Assembly: GCA_947259705.1 (NCBI GenBank) | Contig: CAMYNL010000015.1 | Location: forward strand, 1-64,000 | DNA: 64,000 bases | Direction: 5' to 3' | Origin: an uncultured Gammaproteobacteria bacterium | GTDB lineage: Bacteria; Pseudomonadota; Gammaproteobacteria; Arenicellales; JAANXG01 | Shown: positions 35,574 through 44,380 of the stretch, piece after piece | How positions within the stretch are numbered: the first letter of the stretch is position 1 | Layout of the letters: each line of letters opens with the position of its first letter | The notes under the pieces: model-generated | Databases searched by the model: none | The model's input: the letters and a program-made list of their open reading frames with translations, nothing else | Told to the model about the DNA's origin: nothing | Position numbers and translations under genes: made by a program

Positions 35574-37079
35574 TCATGCGAACAATCCATGCAGATACCA
35601 GGTGCCACATCGTTGCAGATCCTGGAAAACCCATAGTTGCTCCCCCTGCTCGTTGCAGGCCACATAGTAATCGCGGCGGCAGCCGCCACCATCCCACCAG
35701 CCTGTCTCGATGCGTTCGGGACCATCGCACAGGGCCAGAAGGCCCCGATGCCAAGGTTGTCCTTGCCGGCACACCAGTTGCTGGGGCCGCGCCAACAGCC
35801 ACAAGGGGCGTTTTGCTGCCGGCAGTTCTTTAGCAGACCAGGGTTGCGCAAGCTCTGCCCAGGCCTGCTCGGGGCGATGGTCGCTGCGCAGCCCCGGCTG
35901 CCACAGGCAATCCGGGCCCAGGCGCGCTTCAATCTCTTCCAGCCGCTGCTGCCAGCTTTCCTGGCAGTGCGCGCGTTCAAACAGGTGCTGATCAGGGGGG
36001 GTATGGGGCAGTATGTCCGCACACACCATGCACACCTTTTCAACCGGTGCCGGCAGTTGCAGGGACCGCAGCCGCTCCGTGCACAAGCGCAACAGATGTT
36101 CCGCATCCCGGGTCGCGTCCCGGGTGCATACAGTCATGCTGCTGGCTGGGTTTCGCGTGTAGGCCAATTCCAGCCGCAGGCTGCTGACGGCACCGTCGCA
36201 TTGCCGCAGATATCCCACCAGCTGTGTCAACAGCCGCCGTACTGCCGCCAGCACCCGTGTGCTGTCGACAGCGGGGGCCGGCAGTTCCTGGGTGGCGGAG
36301 AAGCATCTTGGACGCGGCACGGTGGCCCGGGGATCGGGATGTTTGCCGAGCAGGCGATCCAGATAATGTTGCAGGCCGTGGCCGAAACGGCGGCTGATGC
36401 CGTCACGCGGCAGCCGCCATAGATCGCGCAAGCTGCGCAGCCCTGTCCGGTGCAAGCGCCACAACAGCCGGGGGTCGAGGTCGAGCCGGTCGATGGGCAG
36501 ATCCCCCAGCGCGGAGCGCAGGCCGTCTGGTTGCTCAATCAGCAGTGCCTGCCCGCTTCTGCCCAGCAGCAGGCTGGCCTGCGCAGTGGGCGCCCCGGCA
36601 ATATGATGATGATAGCCCTGGCGCTCGAGTTCCCGGCCCAGGCGCTGATGCAAGGCGGCAGCACCGTGGAAAAGCCGCAGGCTGGCCCGCACCTCCAGCA
36701 ACAAGGCATCCGGCGGGGCCTGGCTGACAGTGGGTGTGAAGCCCTTCGACCAGTTCAACAGGGATCGCAGATGCCGCTTTTCCGAGGCCTCGTCGCGGGG
36801 CGCATGAACAAGACCCGGGCATAATGCCAGCGCGGCAGTGAGCCCCATCTGCACTTCAATGCCGCGCCTTCGCGCCGCCGCCGAAACTTGATAAATCCTC
36901 TGCCCATGGCGGGTTTCATGGGTGACGGCACAGATCGAGCAGGCATCCAGACCACATGCCTCCAGCGCCAGCGAGGGAAACACCAGGGCGAACCAGAGCG
37001 GCTGGGGCCGTTCGTTCGCCGGGCCGTTGGGTTCAACACCGGCAGGCACATTGAGCGACGATGGGGCGGTCAGAGGCAT
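35574..37079 (-). CDS. imuB: ImuB, Y-family polymerase-like mutasome subunit
   Basis: The protein has 501 residues. It has the Y-family frame (palm, thumb with helix-hairpin-helix, little finger), but the first catalytic motif reads LWFALVFPSLALEACG in place of the acidic HIDMDCFYA, as is typical for ImuB, which lacks polymerase activity. The thumb region has LRSLRDLWRLPRDGISRRFG. ImuB binds the beta clamp and bridges ImuA and DnaE2. It lies 7 bases after imuA. Confidence 0.93.
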   Translation of the reverse strand: MPLTAPSSLNVPAGVEPNGPANERPQPLWFALVFPSLALEACGLDACSICAVTHETRHGQRIYQVSAAARRRGIEVQMGLTAALALCPGLVHAPRDEASEKRHLRSLLNWSKGFTPTVSQAPPDALLLEVRASLRLFHGAAALHQRLGRELERQGYHHHIAGAPTAQASLLLGRSGQALLIEQPDGLRSALGDLPIDRLDLDPRLLWRLHRTGLRSLRDLWRLPRDGISRRFGHGLQHYLDRLLGKHPDPRATVPRPRCFSATQELPAPAVDSTRVLAAVRRLLTQLVGYLRQCDGAVSSLRLELAYTRNPASSMTVCTRDATRDAEHLLRLCTERLRSLQLPAPVEKVCMVCADILPHTPPDQHLFERAHCQESWQQRLEEIEARLGPDCLWQPGLRSDHRPEQAWAELAQPWSAKELPAAKRPLWLLARPQQLVCRQGQPWHRGLLALCDGPERIETGWWDGGGCRRDYYVACNEQGEQLWVFQDLQRCGTWYLHGLFA

Positions 37080-37086
37080 GAGTGGA

Positions 37087-37716
37087 TTACAGCGCCAGCA
37101 TCAGCTCTCCGCGGCGACAGGCACCGCGCATCTTCAACACCCGCAACCACAGTGGCCCGTGGTCGTGCTGACGCCACAGCTGCAGGGCGGTGGTCGTCCC
37201 CCGCCCAGGGGCGTGGCATGGATTCCTGCGGATGCTGAAACCGATGCTGTTTCCGGCTTCGGCGGCCAGTTGCAGCCGCCTGTTGCTGCCCACGGTCACC
37301 TGCTGCGGCCAGCCCAGCACCACACCGCATTGCGGACTTTGTAAAAGTTTCTCCATGCTCCACAGGATGTCCCGGGGGGCCTGCGGCCGCACCACCGTGA
37401 GCGTGGACGGGTCCAGGCCGGTTGCCGCCAGTGCCGGGGCGTAGGGGACATAAGGCGGTGCCACCCAGGCGATATGTCGTCCGGAACTGGCCAGCCTGCG
37501 CATTACCGGCATCAGCAACCGCAACTCGCCGATGCCTTCCCCGGCGATACGCAGTTCAACCGTGGTCCCCAGGGGCCAGCCGCCACCCGGCAGCAAGGCA
37601 TCGAGATCCTCAAATCCGCTGGAAACAGCGGCGCAGGCAGCACCCTCGAGACCTTTCCCGCGCCACAGTCCGGGGTACTGGCGAAGCAGGGCGTCCAGGG
37701 CTGATGGTTTATTCAT
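37087..37716 (-). CDS. imuA: ImuA, translesion synthesis accessory protein
   Basis: The protein has 209 residues from ATG 37716. The RecA/SulA-like fold shows in SGFEDLDALLPGGGWPLGTTVELRIAG split across residues about 32-58, and HIAWVAPPYVPYAPAL follows. The C-terminus carries LRVLKMRGACRRGE. ImuA interacts with ImuB and RecA in SOS mutagenesis. The longer frame to 37776 would start inside the LexA box and is not used. It is the first gene of the mutasome operon. Confidence 0.92.
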   Translation of the reverse strand: MNKPSALDALLRQYPGLWRGKGLEGAACAAVSSGFEDLDALLPGGGWPLGTTVELRIAGEGIGELRLLMPVMRRLASSGRHIAWVAPPYVPYAPALAATGLDPSTLTVVRPQAPRDILWSMEKLLQSPQCGVVLGWPQQVTVGSNRRLQLAAEAGNSIGFSIRRNPCHAPGRGTTTALQLWRQHDHGPLWLRVLKMRGACRRGELMLAL

Positions 37717-37730
37717 GCTGTACGTATGTA

Positions 37731-37750
37731 TACTGTTTTTACATACAGTA
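37731..37750 (-). promoter_or_regulatory. LexA (SOS) box before imuA
   Basis: TA-CTGT-N8-ACAG-TA, with CTGT at 37733-37736 and ACAG at 37745-37748, is a perfect match to the gammaproteobacterial LexA site. It lies 15 bases before the imuA start, so LexA bound here would block the whole imuA-imuB-dnaE2 operon until DNA damage. Confidence 0.85.
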
Positions 37751-37776
37751 TACAGCAATCGGCAAAAGCCCGGCAA

Positions 37777-37879
37777 ACTGCGCCCGATCCGCTCTTCAAG
37801 ACTTAAAGTATTTTCTATATATTATTATTTTTAGTATATTTTTTAATAAGTTATAAGACTTTTATATGTAACCTGTCAG
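37777..37879. other. AT-rich stretch before the mutasome operon
   Basis: About 60 bases (37800-37865) are nearly pure A/T in otherwise GC-rich DNA. It lies between the HhH gene stop and the LexA box, and may act as an upstream promoter element or mark a junction. Confidence 0.4.
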
Positions 37880-38215
37880 CTACTTTTCATCTTTCAATTG
37901 ACGCGCCTGCCGTATCCACCCTTCCCGCTCGATACGGCCCTTGAAATCCAGCACTTCATCCACCCTGGCCATGTCCTCCGCGGAAAAATCGGCAATCTGG
38001 CGATAAGTGGTGATCCCCAACGCATTCAGCTTTCGCGCAATCACCGGGCCCACGCCTTTGATGCGCGTCAGGTCGTCTCCACCTCGCGCATCGTCACCGA
38101 GCGTGACCCCAACTACGGACCGGCTCCCGCGCAGTTCCTCCCGGCTCAGCCACAGCCAAAGCAGTCCCACCAGGATAAAAATAAAAATCACCGCCAGACT
38201 GATGTAACTACCCAC
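37880..38215 (-). CDS. Membrane-anchored helix-hairpin-helix protein
   Basis: The protein has 111 residues. One N-terminal membrane segment (LAVIFIFILVGLLWLWL, residues 7-23) is followed by a linker and an HhH domain: DDLTRIKGVGPVIARKLNALGI, split at residues about 47-68, then TYRQIADFSAEDMARVDEVLDFKGRIEREGW. This C-terminal domain is the DUF4332/flap-endonuclease-like HhH often fused to membrane or ribosomal proteins. Its role is unknown; it may hold DNA or a partner at the inner membrane. Confidence 0.75.
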   Translation of the reverse strand: MGSYISLAVIFIFILVGLLWLWLSREELRGSRSVVGVTLGDDARGGDDLTRIKGVGPVIARKLNALGITTYRQIADFSAEDMARVDEVLDFKGRIEREGWIRQARQLKDEK

Positions 38216-38659
38216 ACCTTCCTCCTACCTGTATGGCCCGCGTTACGCTCTACCTCCCCAGACGCCGGCTATCGACAAGGTGTTTTCTTGTTACTCGCGG
38301 TTGTCTACGGCCGCGGGTGCTGGAACAGAGTATCCACGCAATGAACAAAACCACTGCGATCAGATAGCAGACCGTCCACAATAGCGCCATCACAGCACCT
38401 CAGTCCGGATTGCGGGACAACGCCAATATTACCTCATGGCCGACGTCAAATTGACGTCCCCTGGGCGGCTGTCGTGCAGTCGTCCGCTGAGCGCCGGCCT
38501 GGCGCGTTCCCCGGTGCGCCCTCCCCAAGCCACCCTGGGCGAGATCGAACTTCTGTCACCAGACCCCGGGGGGCATGACAACTGACACCAGATACGTTGT
38601 GTTCCGTGCAGATTTTTCGTAGGCTCGCCCGCCATCACCACAGTGTGGAGGCCTTGCAC
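38216..38659. other. Gap before the organic-acid module
   Basis: The 444 bases lie between the divergent HhH gene and the FAH-family gene. Short frames exist, but none is supportable. This should contain the promoters of both neighbours; I cannot fix them. Confidence 0.4.
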
Positions 38660-39433
38660 ATGGCGGACTGGGTCCGTTTCGAGCACCAAGGGGAGATCGG
38701 CTTCGGTGTCCTGAGCGACGACGCCATCAACGTCCATTCCGGGGACATGCTTGATGCGCCGTCCGCCACCGGCGAGTTGCTGGCGCTGGCAGAGGTGAAA
38801 CCGCTGCCGCCGGTACGTCCCGCACTGATGATCGGCCTGTGGAACAATTTCCACCAGCGGGCCCAGGCCGAGGGCCTGGAAACCCCGCGGCAACCGCTAT
38901 ATTTTTTCAAGCCGGCGTCCTGCTTTCTCGCTCACGGCGAGAGCATTCGCCGGCCGTCAGGCTACGATGGCCGCATCGTGTTCGAGGCCGAGCTGGGCGT
39001 GGTCATCGGCCGGGTCTGCAGGGCCGTCGCCGAGGCCGAGGCCGCCGGGTACGTCTTCGGATACACCTGCGTCAACGACGTCACCGCCGCTCCCGTCATC
39101 AAGGAAGACCCCAGCTTCGAACAGTGGTGCCGTGCCAAGGGTTACGACACCTTCGGTGCCTGCGGGCCTTACATTCGCACCGGCATCGAACCCCACGGCA
39201 TGACCGTCAAGGCGCTGCAGAACGGGCGGGAGCGGCAATCCTACCCGGTCAGTGATATGATCTTCTCACCCGTGCAGCTGGTGAGCCGAATCTCCCAGTT
39301 CATGACCCTCCAGCCGGGCGATCTCATCGCCTGTGGAACGTCGCTGGGTGCGCGGCCGATGCGGGCGGGAGACCGGATCGACGTGGTTATTGAGGGGCTG
39401 GCGACCCTCAGCAACGATTTCCAGGATTGCTAG
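38660..39433 (+). CDS. Fumarylacetoacetate hydrolase (FAH) family protein
   Basis: The protein has 257 residues from ATG 38660, with GGAGG at 38647-38651; the frame extends upstream without a ribosome site. The FAH metal-binding residues lie in VFEAELGVVIGRV (Glu-x-Glu) and TCVNDVTAAP (Asp). LYFFKPASCFLAHGE and GDLIACGTSLGARPM are typical. Family members cleave or decarboxylate beta-keto acids. Its place before a carboxylate transporter suggests organic-acid breakdown. A 284-base gap separates it from tctC. Confidence 0.88.
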   Translation: MADWVRFEHQGEIGFGVLSDDAINVHSGDMLDAPSATGELLALAEVKPLPPVRPALMIGLWNNFHQRAQAEGLETPRQPLYFFKPASCFLAHGESIRRPSGYDGRIVFEAELGVVIGRVCRAVAEAEAAGYVFGYTCVNDVTAAPVIKEDPSFEQWCRAKGYDTFGACGPYIRTGIEPHGMTVKALQNGRERQSYPVSDMIFSPVQLVSRISQFMTLQPGDLIACGTSLGARPMRAGDRIDVVIEGLATLSNDFQDC

Positions 39434-39717
39434 CAAGGCGCCGCAAAGCCGGCGCTGCGCCGCTTTATTCAGCGGTTCGATCGCCAGATAGAAAATTACT
39501 ATTGCGCCACCGCTGGGATGAAGGTTGACACTGCGGAGGATTATTGGTCAGCTAGGCCAAGTGTGAGTGCGCCCGATCGGGCGGATGACAACGGACGACG
39601 CGGTTTATCCCCAACCGTGTTGCTGGAAGCCACCACGCCCTAGTACAACCAGAACCTGACAACCATAACCTTGCGGACCTCCCCCAAGGAATACGATCAA
39701 CACGCTAGAGGAACCGA
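39434..39717. other. Gap before tctC
   Basis: No gene is supportable. It probably holds the promoter of the transporter operon; I see no clear boxes. Confidence 0.35.
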
Positions 39718-40695
39718 ATGATGTCTTCAACTCATTTTAGATCCGCCACCGCCATTGCCCTGGGCGTAGTGCTCGGAGTTTTTGGCGGCCTGGCCAATGC
39801 TGACTGGGCGCCGAAGAAACCCATAGAGCTGGTCGTCATGGCCGGTAAGGGTGGTGGTGCCGACAAACTGGCTCGGTTCATGCAGAGCATTGTCGAAAAG
39901 AACGATCTGTCGTCCAAACCCATTCTACCCGTCAACAAGCCCGGTGGCTCCGGTGCGGAAGCACTGGTCTATGTCAAGCAGAAGCAGGGCGACGACCACA
40001 CGCTCCTGGTTACCCTGAACAGCTTCTATACCACCCCCCTGCGACAGCCCGCGCTGGGAATCGAAATCATGAGTTTTGCCCCCATCGCGCGCATGGCCGA
40101 GGACACGTTCCTGTTGTGGGTCAACGTGGATTCCGGCATCAACAACGTCGACGACTTCGTCAAGGCCGCGAAAAGCGCCGGCAACAAATGGATCATGGCC
40201 GGGACCGGCAAGGGTCAGGAAGACCAGCTGTTGACCAGTTTCCTCAATTCGGCCTACGGCCTGGACATGAAGTACGTGCCTTTCAAGGGTGGCGGAAGAG
40301 TGGCCAAGGAACTCGCAGGAAATCACGCCAACTCGACGGTCAACAATCCTTCGGAGCAGCTGGGCTTTTACGAGGCAGGCAATACGCGCGCGCTGGCGTC
40401 TTTTACGCCGGAGCGCCTGCCGCTGTTCAAGGATGCCCCGACGTTCAAGGAACTGGGCAAGGATTTCGTCTACTTCATGCAACGCAGCGTGGTTGGTGCG
40501 CCGGGAATGAGCCCGGAGGCCGAGGCCTACTACCGCAAGGTGTTCAAGGCCATCTACGACTCAGCGGAGTGGCAGGATTATATGAAGAAGAAGAGCCTGC
40601 AGGGCGACTTCCTGACCGGCGACGGTCTGAAGGAGTACTGGGGTCGCGAGTACAAGATCCACCAGAAAATGCTGAAGGATATCGGCGAGATCTAG
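39718..40695 (+). CDS. Tripartite tricarboxylate transporter, substrate-binding protein (TctC/Bug family)
   Basis: The protein has 325 residues. A ribosome site AGAGGAA precedes an ATGATG start. A signal peptide (ATAIALGVVLGVFGGLANA) is cleaved before DWAPKKPIE. The Bug fold shows in ELVVMAGKGGGADKLAR and PILPVNKPGGSGAEAL near the ligand site, and FKGGGRVAKELAGNHAN. It binds a carboxylate in the periplasm and passes it to TctA/TctB. The ligand cannot be told from sequence. A strong stem-loop follows the stop. Confidence 0.93.
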   Translation: MMSSTHFRSATAIALGVVLGVFGGLANADWAPKKPIELVVMAGKGGGADKLARFMQSIVEKNDLSSKPILPVNKPGGSGAEALVYVKQKQGDDHTLLVTLNSFYTTPLRQPALGIEIMSFAPIARMAEDTFLLWVNVDSGINNVDDFVKAAKSAGNKWIMAGTGKGQEDQLLTSFLNSAYGLDMKYVPFKGGGRVAKELAGNHANSTVNNPSEQLGFYEAGNTRALASFTPERLPLFKDAPTFKELGKDFVYFMQRSVVGAPGMSPEAEAYYRKVFKAIYDSAEWQDYMKKKSLQGDFLTGDGLKEYWGREYKIHQKMLKDIGEI

Positions 40696-40726
40696 TACTT
40701 CCGGCGGGAACACGTAGATTGCCGCA

Positions 40727-40754
40727 CGCGGCGGGTGCCTTAGCGCCCGCCGCG
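40727..40754 (+). promoter_or_regulatory. Strong stem-loop between tctC and tctB
   Basis: CGCGGCGGG-TGC (40727-40738), loop CTTA, then GCG-CCCGCCGCG (40743-40754): 12 pairs with one G-U. There is no T-run, so it is more likely to protect the tctC message or reduce read-through than to stop transcription fully. Confidence 0.65.
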
Positions 40755-40782
40755 TCGTGCGTGGAGCCCAGGTAAACCAATC

Positions 40783-41280
40783 ATGCGCAAAGCAGAGCTC
40801 GTCATGGCCGTGGTCATGGCCGTCTTTTCAGCGTACCTGATGTGGAAGAGCGCCGAACTCCCCATCGGCTGGATTCCGGAGGAAGGGCCCGGCGGCGGGG
40901 CTTTCCCGTTCTGGCTCTCGACCGGAATGCTACTGTGCTGTGCCTGGATCGTGGTCCGTTGGGTACGCAGGGTCAGCCCGGCGTCGCAGTCCGAGGAGCA
41001 GTTCATGGATGCGCGCGCCCGCAGTTCCTTTTTCTGGGTCGCAGGCTCCATCACGGTGATGATCGCCTTGATCCACTTTATTGGCGTTTACGGTGCCGTG
41101 CCGTTGTTCCTGTTGTTCTACACGCGTTTTCTGGGCGGTCACAAGTGGGGACCGAGTCTGGCGCTGGCCCTGGTCTCTCCGGTGATCCTCTTCTTCTTTT
41201 TCGAGATCGCCTTGACTATTACGCTGCCGAAGGGATTTACTGAGCCATTGTTCTATCCCCTCTACGACATATTCCTGTAA
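40783..41280 (+). CDS. Tripartite tricarboxylate transporter, small membrane subunit (TctB)
   Basis: The protein has 165 residues with four likely membrane segments: LVMAVVMAVFSAYLMW at the start, FPFWLSTGMLLCCAWIVV, FFWVAGSITVMIALIHFIG and LALALVSPVILFFFFEIAL. The GWIPEEGPGGGAFPFW stretch is typical of TctB. It is the small partner of TctA, which starts 10 bases downstream. Confidence 0.9.
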   Translation: MRKAELVMAVVMAVFSAYLMWKSAELPIGWIPEEGPGGGAFPFWLSTGMLLCCAWIVVRWVRRVSPASQSEEQFMDARARSSFFWVAGSITVMIALIHFIGVYGAVPLFLLFYTRFLGGHKWGPSLALALVSPVILFFFFEIALTITLPKGFTEPLFYPLYDIFL

Positions 41281-41290
41281 GGGTGATCCT

Positions 41291-42802
41291 GTGGAGATTT
41301 TCAGCTTACTGATAGAAGGATTCACCATTGCATTCGAACCGCTCAACCTTGGGTTGGTGATTTTCGGATGCGCATTGGGCCTGTTCATCGGCGCCATGCC
41401 GGGCCTGGGTTCAGTAAATGGCGTAGCGATACTGCTGCCGATGACTTTCCTGGTACCGCCCACCAGCGCCATCATCTTCCTGGGTGCCATTTATTACGGG
41501 GCCATGTACGGGGGCGCCATCAGCTCCATCATGCTGGGCATACCCGGGGCGTCCACCGCCGTGGCCACCACCTTCGACGGCCGCCCCATGGCGTTGAAGG
41601 GGCTCGCGGACCAGGCCCTGGTCACCGCGGCGACGGCCTCGTTCATCGGCGGCACGATCTCCATCATCCTGTTTACGCTGTTCGCGCCCCCGCTGGCAAA
41701 GGTGGCTCTGGCGTTCGGCGCGGCGGAGGAGTTCGCGCTGATGATGCTGGCATTCGCCACTTTTATCGGCCTGGGCGGGGACGATATCCCCAAGACCCTG
41801 TTTTCCATATTCATCGGCCTGGTGCTGAGCGCCGTCGGGTTGGATATCATCAGTGGACAGCCGCGTCTTATCTTCGGCGACATCACCGGTTTCATGCATG
41901 GCATCAATTTCCTGGTCCTGGCAATCGGCATCTACGGCATCGGCGAGATGCTGTGGACCATCGAGACCAGCAAGGGCGAGATGACGGTCAGCCAGGCCAA
42001 CGTCACTTTTCGCCGGATTGTCGACGGGTTCCGTACCCTGCGCAGAACCTTCAAGGCGACCATGATCGGGTCGTTCCTCGGATACTTCGTCGGCATACTG
42101 CCGGCTGCCGGGGCCACGCCTGGCTCCCTCATGGCTTACGGTGTCGCCAAGACGGTCTCGCGGGAACCGGAAACCTTCGGCAAGGGCAATCCCGAGGGCG
42201 TCGCGGCGCCGGAATCGGCCAATAATGCGGCCAGTACCGGGTCCATGCTGCCGATGCTCACGCTGGGCATACCCGGTTCCCCCACCACCGCAATCCTGCT
42301 GGGGGGCATGGTCATCTGGGGATTGGAGCCCGGCCCCATGCTTTTCGTCGAGCACCGTGACTTCGTGTGGGGCCTGATCGCCAGCCTCTATGTCGCCAAT
42401 GCATTCGCCCTGTTGATCAACATCGCGTTTATTCCCGCCTTCATATGGGTACTGCGGCTTCCATTCACCATATTGGCGCCGCTGATATTCATACTGTGCA
42501 TTGTCGGCGGCTACGGCCCCACCCAGGACATGCACGACGTATGGCTGATGCTGGGATTCGGCGTGGTCGGCTATCTGCTGCGCAAGCTGGACTACCCCAT
42601 GGCGCCGGCGGTACTGGCGATCGTCCTCGGCCCCCTGGCGGAAATTTCCATGCGACAGTCCCTGCTGCAGTCGGGAGGAAATGTTTTCGTCTTCTTCGAG
42701 CGGCCGATTTCGGGCACCATCATGGTGATCGCCATCATCCTGTTCCTGCTGCCTCTGATCAAGCTCGTGCGCGGTATGCTTGGCCGCAAGGCCACCGGCT
42801 GA
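41291..42802 (+). CDS. Tripartite tricarboxylate transporter, large membrane subunit (TctA)
   Basis: The protein has 503 residues from a GTG start, with about 12 membrane segments. The family signatures are FIGAMPGLGSVNGVAILLPM near residue 34, YGGAISSIMLGIPGASTAVATT in the next segment pair (split here), LPAAGATPGSLMAYGVAK near 270 and TLGIPGSPTTAILLGGMVIWG near 323. It is the ion-coupled transport channel of the TctCBA system. Confidence 0.95.
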   Translation: MEIFSLLIEGFTIAFEPLNLGLVIFGCALGLFIGAMPGLGSVNGVAILLPMTFLVPPTSAIIFLGAIYYGAMYGGAISSIMLGIPGASTAVATTFDGRPMALKGLADQALVTAATASFIGGTISIILFTLFAPPLAKVALAFGAAEEFALMMLAFATFIGLGGDDIPKTLFSIFIGLVLSAVGLDIISGQPRLIFGDITGFMHGINFLVLAIGIYGIGEMLWTIETSKGEMTVSQANVTFRRIVDGFRTLRRTFKATMIGSFLGYFVGILPAAGATPGSLMAYGVAKTVSREPETFGKGNPEGVAAPESANNAASTGSMLPMLTLGIPGSPTTAILLGGMVIWGLEPGPMLFVEHRDFVWGLIASLYVANAFALLINIAFIPAFIWVLRLPFTILAPLIFILCIVGGYGPTQDMHDVWLMLGFGVVGYLLRKLDYPMAPAVLAIVLGPLAEISMRQSLLQSGGNVFVFFERPISGTIMVIAIILFLLPLIKLVRGMLGRKATG

Positions 42803-42856
42803 CACTTGTCCGGAGGCGCCGGCCTGCGCGATCGGTTAACTAACCCAGGAGGACGA

Positions 42857-44380
42857 ATGACTCCAGCCCGAACCGTTAATGATCTGATGAGTACCGGCGC
42901 CGACGCTGCCGTGGCCCTCTCTGCGCCACAGCGACCGTCGCTGAGCTTTGCGGGCTTGCGGGAACATCTTCGGTATACCGTGAACGAATTGAACCGCCGC
43001 GGCATAGGGCGTGGCGACCGCGTTGCCATCGTGCTGCCGAATGGGCCGGAAATGGCCAGCAGTTTCATCAGTATCGCCTGCGGCGCGGTGACGGCGCCGC
43101 TGAATCCGGGTTACCGACCGGAGGAATTCGAATTCTACCTGTCTGACCTCAATGCGCGCGCCCTCGTCGTCGCGGCAGGCGACGACACGCCGGCGCGCAC
43201 CGCGGCCGAGACCCTTGGGGTGTCGATACTCGAGATCGAACATGCGGCGACTGATCTGGCCGGGGTATTCCGATTTTCCGGCACCGCCCCGGGGTCACCG
43301 GCAACCCGCGGGGGACTCGCTACGGAAGACGAAATCGCGCTGGTTCTGCATACTTCCGGGACCACATCCCGACCGAAGATAGTGCCCCTGACGCACATCA
43401 ACGTGTGCGCCTCCGCGGCCAACATCACCCAATCCCTGGCCCTCACGCCCCAGGACCGCTGCATGAACATCATGCCCCTGTTCCACATCCACGGGCTTGT
43501 CGCCGCCATCCTGGCGTCGCTGGGTTCGGGGGGCAGCACCTATTGCACCCCCGGCTTCAACGCACTCAGGTTTTTTGCCTGGCTGGACGAGGCCGAGCCG
43601 ACCTGGTACACCGCAGTGCCCACCATGCACCAGGCGGTGCTGCAACGGGCCGGTCGCAGCCGGGAAGTCATCAAACGCAACCCGCTGCGCTTTATCCGCT
43701 CTTGTTCCTCGGCACTGCCTCCGCAGGTCATGGCGGACCTGGAAAAGGGCTTCGGCGTGCCCGTAATCGAGGCTTATGCCATGACCGAGGCCGCCCACCA
43801 GATGACCAGCAATCCGCTCCCGCCCGCCGCCCGCAAGCCGGGGTCCGTGGGCATCGCAGCCGGTCCCGAGGTGGCCATCATGGATGACGCCGGGAACCTG
43901 CTGGGTAACGACGAGGTGGGCGAGGTGGTGATCCGCGGCGTCAACGTGACGCCGGGTTACGAGAACAATCAAAAAGCCAACTCCGAGAGCTTCACCCACG
44001 GCTGGTTCCGCACCGGCGACCAGGGGGTCATGGATACCGAGGGCTATGTACGCATTACCGGCCGGCTCAAGGAAATCATCAACCGCGGCGGCGAAAAGGT
44101 ATCGCCGCGCGAGGTAGACGAGGTGATCATGGATCATCCCGCGGTGCAGCAGGTAGTTACCTTCGCGATGCCCCACGACAAGCTCGGTGAGGAGATCGCA
44201 GCGGCAGTTGTACTGCGCGAGGGACAAAGCACCGACGAAAAGGAGATCCGCGAATTCGTTGCCGGCCGCCTGGCCGACTTCAAAGTGCCGCGCAAGATTC
44301 TGTTCCTGGAGGAGATCCCCAAGGGCCCCACCGGAAAGCTGCAACGTATCGGGCTGGCGGATAAACTGGGGCTGGCCTGA
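42857..44380 (+). CDS. AMP-binding acyl-CoA ligase, AAE3 (oxalate-CoA ligase)-like
   Basis: The protein has 507 residues from ATG 42857, fixed by AGGAGG at 42847-42852. The adenylate-forming P-loop reads LVLHTSGTTSRPKIVPLTH, close to the HTSGTTSRPK of AAE3/Pcs60 oxalate-CoA ligases. IEAYAMTEAAHQMTSNPLP, GWFRTGDQGVMDTEGYVRITG split near 385-405, and GRLKEIINRGGEKVSPREVDE split near 402-422 follow, with the catalytic lysine in PTGKLQR. It activates a carboxylate with ATP and CoA. Beside the transporter, the likely substrate is the imported acid, perhaps a dicarboxylate such as oxalate. Confidence 0.88.
   Translation: MTPARTVNDLMSTGADAAVALSAPQRPSLSFAGLREHLRYTVNELNRRGIGRGDRVAIVLPNGPEMASSFISIACGAVTAPLNPGYRPEEFEFYLSDLNARALVVAAGDDTPARTAAETLGVSILEIEHAATDLAGVFRFSGTAPGSPATRGGLATEDEIALVLHTSGTTSRPKIVPLTHINVCASAANITQSLALTPQDRCMNIMPLFHIHGLVAAILASLGSGGSTYCTPGFNALRFFAWLDEAEPTWYTAVPTMHQAVLQRAGRSREVIKRNPLRFIRSCSSALPPQVMADLEKGFGVPVIEAYAMTEAAHQMTSNPLPPAARKPGSVGIAAGPEVAIMDDAGNLLGNDEVGEVVIRGVNVTPGYENNQKANSESFTHGWFRTGDQGVMDTEGYVRITGRLKEIINRGGEKVSPREVDEVIMDHPAVQQVVTFAMPHDKLGEEIAAAVVLREGQSTDEKEIREFVAGRLADFKVPRKILFLEEIPKGPTGKLQRIGLADKLGLA

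Noticed and set aside
41411-42805. 464-codon minus-strand frame opposite tctA
   Set aside because: It is charged and repetitive with no domain, while tctA on the other strand has clear membrane segments and signatures.
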